Assembly: GCF_034259205.1 (NCBI RefSeq)
Contig: NZ_CP139487.1
Location: 3,658,001-3,722,000, forward strand
DNA: 64,000 nucleotides
Direction: 5' to 3'
Source of the DNA: Peredibacter starrii
Lineage (GTDB): Bacteria > Bdellovibrionota > Bacteriovoracia > Bacteriovoracales > Bacteriovoracaceae
Shown here: one piece after another, positions 58,745-64,000 of the stretch
Position numbering within the stretch: the stretch's first letter is position 1
Layout: every line of letters begins with the position of its first letter
Notes under the pieces: generated by a model
Seen by the model: the letters and a program-made list of their open reading frames with translations, nothing else
Databases searched by the model: none
Told to the model about the DNA's origin: nothing
Position numbers and translations under genes: made by a program

Positions 58745-59524
58745 TTAGAATGAGAGGAATTGAAACCACTCACCTAGTTTTTCAATATATAAGTCATAAC
58801 TCACCTGGAAAAACTCCTCTGCTATTCCTAAGAAGAGAAGAAGTCCCATGCCGATGTTTACCACGAAGCTCACCATCAAAACGTTCATTTGCGGAACTGT
58901 TCTGGCGACGATTCCCATAACCAGGTTCATCAGCAAGTTAGCAAAAATCAGTGGTCCCCCCAGAAGGATGGAAGCACTAAATGCCGACTTAAAGAATAAC
59001 ACGAAATATTCCGGCGTTTTCAGCATTTTGTCCGCATTTAAGAAATTGACAGAAAAAAATGACTGAAACACTCCCTTGAACATTGGAACCAACGCTCCGG
59101 AGGAAAGAACTAAAATAAGCAGGGTCCACTCAATCAATCTTTCAAAAGGACCCACTTGCTGGCCCTGAGATGGATCGAAGTAACTGACACTGTTAAAGCC
59201 AATCTGCATAGTCAGAATGCTACCAGTTGCTACGAATAGACTCATAATACACTTCACCAGAAATCCAATAATTAGGCCGGTACATGTATGGAACATCATC
59301 AGAATCCAGATGTGATCCACCCCGACCATATTGATTTCTGCAACAAGCGTGCCGCGAAGATCAGGAAAGAAGGCAAATGAGATGGTGAATGCAGAGAGTA
59401 CTTTTACTAAGTTAGGAACGGCCACGTTATCAAATAGCGGAAGCTGCATTAAGACTGCAGACCAGCGAGCAAAGCTCAGCCAAAAGGCCAAGAAGGCAAC
59501 TTGATCAGAAATCGTTACGTTCAT
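58745..59524 (-). CDS. fliR: Flagellar export gate protein FliR
   Basis: Integral membrane part of the FliPQR export pore. 259 residues with six predicted helices; the stretch DHIWILMMFHTCTGLIIGFLVK and the conserved P-L-F region near the N-terminus (MQLPLFDNVAVPNLVKV) are typical. Its ATG shares one base with the fliQ stop (TAATG), so translation is coupled. The C-terminus faces flhB, to which it is fused in a few species but not here. Confidence 0.95.
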   Translation of the reverse strand: MNVTISDQVAFLAFWLSFARWSAVLMQLPLFDNVAVPNLVKVLSAFTISFAFFPDLRGTLVAEINMVGVDHIWILMMFHTCTGLIIGFLVKCIMSLFVATGSILTMQIGFNSVSYFDPSQGQQVGPFERLIEWTLLILVLSSGALVPMFKGVFQSFFSVNFLNADKMLKTPEYFVLFFKSAFSASILLGGPLIFANLLMNLVMGIVARTVPQMNVLMVSFVVNIGMGLLLFLGIAEEFFQVSYDLYIEKLGEWFQFLSF

Positions 59525-59796
59525 TAACGCCTAATCAATTCCGGGATGCTTGTGAAGTGATCGTGGGTGTAACTCACCATGGTTTCCATCATCCATGGAC
59601 TGAAGATTACAAGTGCCGCAATAACCACAAGGATTTTAGGAATAAAAGATAATGTTTGTTCGTTAATTTGAGTAACGGCCTGGAAAATCGAGACAAGTAC
59701 CCCGACTACCAGAGCGCCGATGAGCATAGGAGCAGAAAGCATCATAGTGACTTTGATCGCTTGATTCACTACCTCAATGGCAAATTCATTTTCCAT
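59524..59796 (-). CDS. fliQ: Flagellar export gate protein FliQ
   Basis: A 90-residue two-helix protein of the export pore (helices about 16-38 and 48-70). The sequence GVLVSIFQAVTQINEQTLSFIPKI between the helices is the family hallmark. Standard length. It follows fliP by 8 bases and precedes fliR with one shared base. Confidence 0.96.
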   Translation of the reverse strand: MENEFAIEVVNQAIKVTMMLSAPMLIGALVVGVLVSIFQAVTQINEQTLSFIPKILVVIAALVIFSPWMMETMVSYTHDHFTSIPELIRR

Positions 59797-59804
59797 GAGA
59801 TCTC

Positions 59805-60548
59805 CTAGGTATTAAATGATCTGAGGATTGCACCTGTCACCAGCTGCCAACCATCGACCAAAACAAAAAGTAATAACTTAAATGGCATTGAAACCAGCAT
59901 CGGCGGAAGCATCATCATCCCCATCGCCATCAGAACCGACGCCACCACCATATCCAGAACAATGAACGGGATATACAGGAGGAAGCCAATCTGGAACGCT
60001 GTTTTTAGCTCTGAAATAATGAAGGCCGGAATCAGATAATGAGTCGGAACTGCATTGATATCTGATGGTGCCGCTGCATTTGTTACATCATAAAAAAGAC
60101 CGATATCGGCCTTGCGAACATGCTTCTGCATAAAAGCACGAAGGTCTTTCTCCAGCCCTTCCAGCGCTTTAGTCGCATCAATTTGTTTTGCTTGATACGG
60201 TTTAAGACTGTTCTCATAAATCGATTTTCCAGTCGGCATCATCACGAAGATCGAAAGGAAAAGTGCGAACCCGATGAGGAGTTGGTTCGGTGGCATGTTC
60301 TGCGTTCCGAGAGCTTGTCTCATGAACGACAACACCACTACGATACGAGTAAAAGAAGTACAAAGAATAACAATTGCTGGGGCGAGGGTAAGGATTGTAA
60401 AGAGAAGTAATACTTCGAGTGTGTCGACAAGATTAGTTCCTTGGCCAAAGTTTACAGCGACTCCGGGTAGATTCGCCGATTGAGAAAATGCCGAACCCGC
60501 TGCGGCCAACAATACAAAACCTAAACCTAACTTAGAAAACTTATTCAT
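59805..60548 (-). CDS. fliP: Flagellar export gate protein FliP
   Basis: 247 residues with a cleaved signal peptide (about 1-22, ending AGSAFS) and four helices. Family sequences TSFTRIVVVLSFMRQALGTQNMPPNQLLIGFALFLS and PFIVLDMVVASVLMAMGMMMLPPMLVSMPFKLLLFVLVDGW are unmistakable; the latter carries the Met-rich loop that forms the gasket of the export pore. Start shares a base with the fliO stop. Confidence 0.97.
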   Translation of the reverse strand: MNKFSKLGLGFVLLAAAGSAFSQSANLPGVAVNFGQGTNLVDTLEVLLLFTILTLAPAIVILCTSFTRIVVVLSFMRQALGTQNMPPNQLLIGFALFLSIFVMMPTGKSIYENSLKPYQAKQIDATKALEGLEKDLRAFMQKHVRKADIGLFYDVTNAAAPSDINAVPTHYLIPAFIISELKTAFQIGFLLYIPFIVLDMVVASVLMAMGMMMLPPMLVSMPFKLLLFVLVDGWQLVTGAILRSFNT

Positions 60549-61702
60549 TAGTTGAACTCAATCGGCTTTAGCTTCTTGGCCTTCTTCTTGAGTTCATCTG
60601 AAAACTTCACGATGTCCTTTGCTGTAAGAGCTTGAATGCCCTTCTCTTCAGGAACCGGAGTTGATTCATTGATGTTTTCTTTGATTTTGAACACCGGCCC
60701 TTGTTCCTGAGTTTGGATTGAACCAAGATTTAAATCAAAGTTTGTCCCAGTAACTTCCTTCTCTCCTTCTTTGATAAGGCCCGTTGTATCAGTCATTTCT
60801 GAAAGAAACTGAATGCCGTTTTCAGAGTTAGAAACCAGGAAGATCTGTTTGTGTGCCTTCACCACCATAAGTGAACGCTTAGGCGCCACATACGTCGTTG
60901 AAAGAACCTGAATCATTTGTGAGTTGTTTAAGAAACCAAGTTTTCCACGACTGAATACGCCCTTCTTAAGAAGTTGAACAACGCCGTAGAACAGACCAAG
61001 AACCATCGCAAGGAACACTGTGAACTTCGCCGCATATCCAGCGAATGAAAAATTGTCCGCAGGTCTGGCAATCGGAGCCGGAGTTTCAGCAGGTACCGCT
61101 TCACGAGCGATACCGGCCTGCTTAGTATTTACTTCATCTTTCTTTGTTTCTGCTTTGGCCGCTTCTGCCTTCGCAGTACTTTCAACCATCAATTTATTGA
61201 GGTAGTCCTCATTCAACTGATCTTTTGAAACTTTGTTTTCAGCTTTCTTTTCAACTGCTGGTGCGACCGGAGCTGCTGGAGTTTTCGCAGGACGAGTGGC
61301 CTCTGCTTTCGCTGCTACAGGCTCTGCCTTCTCTACTTTTCCACGAGGGAAAACCACTTCGATATTTTTATTTTTCCAACCAAGGTTCACACCATCAGCA
61401 TCAACATTGTATGGAAGAACCGCTTTCACGATCGCCTTACCATTTAGAACATTTGCTGAAAGAACCGCACCACTTACTGTTTTAGAGAAGCCACTGAAAG
61501 CGTCGGCTTGAGTAAGTGTGATTTCGATTGTTTTACCGTAAACGCGCACATCAGGGAGTTCGTTAGAACGGCCGTCCAGAGCAATATTTACATATCCGTT
61601 GGCACCGCTAGTTTTAAGATCCACAGACGTCACTTTGACCCCAGCTTGGGCACCTAAAGTCACCATGGTTCCGAGTGCTAATGTAATGAACTTCCTATTC
61701 AT
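60548..61702 (-). CDS. fliO: Flagellar assembly protein FliO
   Basis: FliO helps FliP assemble into the export gate and is poorly conserved. ATG 61702 is chosen because AAGGA lies 8 bases upstream, inside the possible longer start at 61711. The protein (384 residues) is longer than usual: a signal peptide, an N-terminal periplasmic beta-rich AMIN-like domain (about 25-130), an Ala/Lys/Pro linker, one membrane helix (about 228-245) and the cytoplasmic FliO domain with KLGFLNNSQMIQVLSTTYVAPKRSLMVVKAHKQIFLV. An AMIN-like domain would suggest contact with peptidoglycan. It lies between fliN and fliP. Confidence 0.88.
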   Translation of the reverse strand: MNRKFITLALGTMVTLGAQAGVKVTSVDLKTSGANGYVNIALDGRSNELPDVRVYGKTIEITLTQADAFSGFSKTVSGAVLSANVLNGKAIVKAVLPYNVDADGVNLGWKNKNIEVVFPRGKVEKAEPVAAKAEATRPAKTPAAPVAPAVEKKAENKVSKDQLNEDYLNKLMVESTAKAEAAKAETKKDEVNTKQAGIAREAVPAETPAPIARPADNFSFAGYAAKFTVFLAMVLGLFYGVVQLLKKGVFSRGKLGFLNNSQMIQVLSTTYVAPKRSLMVVKAHKQIFLVSNSENGIQFLSEMTDTTGLIKEGEKEVTGTNFDLNLGSIQTQEQGPVFKIKENINESTPVPEEKGIQALTAKDIVKFSDELKKKAKKLKPIEFN

Positions 61703-61730
61703 AACCATCATCCTTTCTTATTTCCAGAAC

Positions 61731-62087
61731 TTACTTCAAAGACTCGATTCTCTCGAGTGGGCTAATGATATCTGTGAGACGGATCCCGAACTTCTCGTTC
61801 ACCACCACGACCTCACCTCTTGCAACCAGCTTGCCATTCACCAGAACTTCCAGTGGTTCACCGGCGAGCTTATCAAGTTCCAGTACTGAACCCTGACCTA
61901 GTTGAAGAAGATCTTTAATGATTACTTTTGCACGGCCTAGTTCCACACTCACTTTCAGTGGGATATCCAGGATGAAGTCAAGATTCTGAACCTTGAGCTT
62001 GTTTAGAGCATCATCACCCGCTTTAATCTGATCCGCTAATTCGCGAATAGCATCTTTGTTGTTGTCTGACATTTCAGTTGACGCCAT
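61731..62087 (-). CDS. fliN: Flagellar motor switch protein FliN
   Basis: C-ring protein that binds CheY-P and export substrates. The SpoA domain makes up residues about 38-115: [72 protein letters not shown] in pattern, with the conserved LVNG and ARGEVV segments. 118 residues. It follows fliM by 14 bases. No CheC/FliY extension, so it is the simple FliN type. Confidence 0.96.
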   Translation of the reverse strand: MASTEMSDNNKDAIRELADQIKAGDDALNKLKVQNLDFILDIPLKVSVELGRAKVIIKDLLQLGQGSVLELDKLAGEPLEVLVNGKLVARGEVVVVNEKFGIRLTDIISPLERIESLK

Positions 62088-62101
62088 ATGAGTGTTTCCT
62101 T

Positions 62102-63109
62102 TTATGTAATTCTACGGGTGACTTGTACTGCTCGATTACCTTTGTAGACACCGATCAGGCATTTTAGTTTTTTTGACTCTTCAATCTCGAGATCCAGCTC
62201 ACCTGAAACTTCCTGGGCCAGAGGAATGATGTCTCCGACCTGAAGACCGATAAGATCTCCGATCGACATTTCCGTTTCACCCAGTTTTACAACTGCAGTG
62301 GCCTGAGCGTGCTGAACGTGTTCCTGCATTGAACGAGTCCACAGAGTGTCCACCACATCATTATCAGTCTGATAACTTGAAGAGAGTTTCTGTTTAATTG
62401 GTTCAATGGTTGAGTACGGGATCACCACCATGATGGTTCCCGAAGCAGATTCAAACTCAACTTCGAATGTTGTTGTGATAATTACATCTGAAGGTGGAAC
62501 CACACCCACGAACTGCGGGTTGATCTCAGTACGAACATACTGAGCATCGATTCTATGAACTGGTGCCCATGCTTCTTCAAGATCATTGATGGCCATATCC
62601 ATCACACGTCTCATGAATGAAAGCTCAATCGAAGTGAATTCCTTCCCTTCAATCTTTGTGAATGGACGGTCAGTACCACCGAAGTATGAATCGATGATGG
62701 CGTAAGCGAGCTTTGATTCAAATACGATCAGGGCAGGACCACGAAGTTCATTGAAACGCATGATACACATACACGAAGGAATCGGGAGTGTGTTCACGAA
62801 TTCACCGAACTTCAACAGATCTGTCGAGATCATTGAAATGGTAGAAATCTTACGAAGCGAGTTTGAAAGGGAAACTCGGAATTGACGAATGAATCGTTCG
62901 TAAATGATCTCCAAAATCGGCATTCGACCACGAATAACTCGGTCTTGGTTGGTGAGATCATACGGCTGAATGTTTGCATCGGATTCTTCTACTTCTCCGA
63001 AACCATCCATTCCACCAGAGCTTGCCTCTGATGCCGAACCAGAATCACCATCATCATTAACGGCATTAAGTAATGCGTCTACTTCGTCTTGGCTCAATAC
63101 TTGGGCCAT
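62102..63109 (-). CDS. fliM: Flagellar motor switch protein FliM
   Basis: Links CheY-P to the rotor. The N-terminal CheY-binding motif is recognisable as [13 protein letters not shown] (5-17). The middle CheC-like domain (about 55-235) includes [18 protein letters not shown]-like sequence, with GGTDRPF; the C-terminal SpoA domain (about 260-330) has [24 protein letters not shown]. 335 residues, standard. The start at 63109 has GGAGG close upstream on the minus strand (63115-63119). Confidence 0.97.
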   Translation of the reverse strand: MAQVLSQDEVDALLNAVNDDGDSGSASEASSGGMDGFGEVEESDANIQPYDLTNQDRVIRGRMPILEIIYERFIRQFRVSLSNSLRKISTISMISTDLLKFGEFVNTLPIPSCMCIMRFNELRGPALIVFESKLAYAIIDSYFGGTDRPFTKIEGKEFTSIELSFMRRVMDMAINDLEEAWAPVHRIDAQYVRTEINPQFVGVVPPSDVIITTTFEVEFESASGTIMVVIPYSTIEPIKQKLSSSYQTDNDVVDTLWTRSMQEHVQHAQATAVVKLGETEMSIGDLIGLQVGDIIPLAQEVSGELDLEIEESKKLKCLIGVYKGNRAVQVTRRIT

Positions 63110-63163
63110 GTTCCCCTCCTGGGACTTAACCGCGTTAGCGGCGACTAAAAAGCATCCTGCTAA

Positions 63164-63709
63164 TTAGTTGATTTGGAAGCTGATGTAGTAAATATCTTCC
63201 ACTCTTCCATCAACCAAAAATGAATTGATAGAAGCTTTAATCTCTTCTTTTAAATAGCTCTTCCCTTCTTTTTTAAGAAGGTCATCCGCTCTCTTGGTGT
63301 TCAGAATGCTGATGATAGTGTCGCGAATTTGCGGCTTACGAGCTTCAAACTCAGGAGCCTTAGCATCATCACTCATTTTAAGAACAGCATCGAGACGAAC
63401 ATAGCGACGTGGACCTTCACCTTGAGCAAGGTTCACAGTGAAACTATCAAGTGGAAGAAGGTTTTCTTTCTTCACTACTTCAGTGGGCTTTTGTTCACCA
63501 GCTGCTTCACCGTCTGCTGTTGCTGCAGGAGCATCTTTTTCTTTTAGGAGTTGAGTAAGGTCAGGGCGTTTCGCTTCCATTTCCATGAATTTCCACTGGA
63601 AGAATGCCACTGTTCCCATCGCAACGATGTTAACGATCATGAGGATAGTTAGTAATGGATTTTTACTACTAGAATTTGAAACCGGTCCTGGTTTATTTTC
63701 TTCAGCCAT
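63164..63709 (-). CDS. fliL: Flagellar basal body protein FliL
   Basis: Single-pass membrane protein around the stator (helix about 22-40), with an Ala/Glu/Lys linker and a periplasmic SPFH/stomatin-like domain (about 85-181) containing LLPLDSFTVNLAQGEGPRRYVRLDAVLKM-type sequence. FliL supports stator function and torque. 181 residues, typical. It leads the visible flagellar series, so a promoter is expected in 63710-63886; none is convincing. AAAGG lies five bases before the ATG. Confidence 0.92.
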   Translation of the reverse strand: MAEENKPGPVSNSSSKNPLLTILMIVNIVAMGTVAFFQWKFMEMEAKRPDLTQLLKEKDAPAATADGEAAGEQKPTEVVKKENLLPLDSFTVNLAQGEGPRRYVRLDAVLKMSDDAKAPEFEARKPQIRDTIISILNTKRADDLLKKEGKSYLKEEIKASINSFLVDGRVEDIYYISFQIN

Positions 63710-63886
63710 TGTTACCTTTAAAGGAAAATGCCCCTTCCTGGGGCCTTGTCAAAATTATAACTTCCATTGGGATTTGAATCAAGAATGTGGTGTTCTGTAA
63801 GGAATATTTTGCCGAAAATACCCGATTCATAGTTGGCACTTTGACCCCGGGTAAGAATTGCCTGTTTGTTTAGTCGGGTTTCAGAC

Positions 63887-63913
63887 AAAAAAAGCCCCGG
63901 CAATTGCCAGGGC
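63887..63913 (-). terminator. Rho-independent terminator of the gene upstream of fliL
   Basis: Minus strand GCCCTGGC-AATT-GCCGGGGC (8-bp stem with one G-U pair), then seven T. It stops the transcript of the partial gene that ends at 63938, so the flagellar operon beginning with fliL has its own promoter. Confidence 0.92.
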
Positions 63914-63937
63914 CCTTTATATCAATTTCTAAAAAGA

Positions 63938-64000
63938 TTAGATGTTGATTTTACCGCGCTTCTTAAGCTCTTCGATTAGACCATCGAAGTGACTTGTAGG
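63938..64000 (-). CDS. C-terminal end of an unidentified gene (partial)
   Basis: The last 20 codons and the TAA stop of a minus-strand gene that begins outside the window. The visible end reads SHFDGLIEELKKRGKINI. It is followed by a strong terminator. By position next to fliL a motor or other flagellar gene is possible (for example motB), but 20 residues are too few to identify it. Confidence 0.6.
   Translation of the reverse strand, partial: PTSHFDGLIEELKKRGKINI

Noticed and set aside
63833-63849. TTGGCAC upstream of the fliL region on the plus strand
   Set aside because: The -12 position reads CC and no plus-strand gene follows.
63718-63903. 61-codon minus-strand open frame upstream of fliL
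   Set aside because: No ribosome site; it begins inside the terminator 63887-63913 and shows no protein-like features. The region is more likely the fliL leader.
1-64000. Apparent frequent use of GGCC at codon junctions, as in GAG-GCC and CAG-GCC-CTG
   Set aside because: Several genes also use GCC after other bases, and I could not count frequencies. A codon-pair analysis over the genome would be needed before claiming a bias.
1-64000. tRNA, rRNA, CRISPR array, insertion sequence, prophage or origin
   Set aside because: Intergenic regions were read for cloverleaf-like folds, spaced direct repeats, transposase-like frames and DnaA-box clusters; nothing convincing was seen. Weak tRNA-like folds cannot be ruled out without a program.

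Overview
The window reads as a chromosomal segment of a flagellated, LPS-bearing Gram-negative bacterium of the Bdellovibrionota, most likely the Bacteriovorax/Peredibacter branch. The grounds are moderate-to-low GC, dense head-to-tail genes, many small secreted proteins of no known family, a beta-barrel/lipid A cluster carrying a GnnA-like oxidoreductase (Bdellovibrio lipid A is known to contain 2,3-diamino sugars), and a single-locus polar-type flagellar export cluster with flhF and flhG. The placement is an inference; there is no rRNA in the window. I see no tRNA, rRNA, insertion sequence, prophage or CRISPR array. No gene-free stretch exceeds 300 bases; the largest (about 220-285 bases) are at 12058-12279, 16043-16278, 23309-23592 and 43756-43996, and each is described through its own sites.

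Layout. 1-3045: the end of a type I secretion-like operon (ABC ATPase end, HlyD-type adaptor, TolC-type outer membrane protein), closed by a strong terminator. 3083-9895: small housekeeping and unknown genes (barrel protein, YggT, PepD, two paralogous secreted proteins, a degenerate rhodanese, a dCMP deaminase, a zinc-ribbon methyltransferase). 9892-16042: DUF502 protein, MFS transporter, a 37-residue Lys/Ala repeat protein, clpA, clpS and an RlmK-like rRNA methyltransferase. 16279-21475: envelope proteins, including a DUF3015-DUF3015-DUF4105 operon and a vitamin K-dependent gamma-carboxylase homologue. 21569-23308: rpsA. 23593-24570: a secreted HExxH protein behind a possible sigma-54 promoter.

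24567-39976 is one long minus-strand series: prfB (with a programmed +1 frameshift), lysS, lolC, lolD, bamA, skp, lpxD, fabZ, lpxA, gnnA-like, lpxB, lpxK, a DUF3108 lipoprotein and a glycosyltransferase. It builds and exports the outer membrane: lipid A synthesis, lipoprotein release and barrel insertion, next to translation functions. 40065-43755 is a lipoprotein/outer-membrane-protein pair, followed by a secreted subtilase (43997-45352), ybeY, mazG, coaE, a Cys-rich secreted protein, a pseudouridine synthase and a membrane coiled-coil PAS-like protein.

52181-63709 is the flagellar block on the minus strand, in order of transcription fliL, fliM, fliN, fliO, fliP, fliQ, fliR, flhB, flhA, flhF, flhG, fliA: switch complex, export gate, placement/number control and the motility sigma factor. 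The most striking point is that FlhF keeps its SRP-GTPase fold signature but appears to have lost the nucleotide-binding motifs G1, G3 and G4, while FlhG keeps its own ATPase motifs.

Four transcripts end in an almost identical hairpin with a GAAA loop on the RNA strand, which helps assign transcription units.
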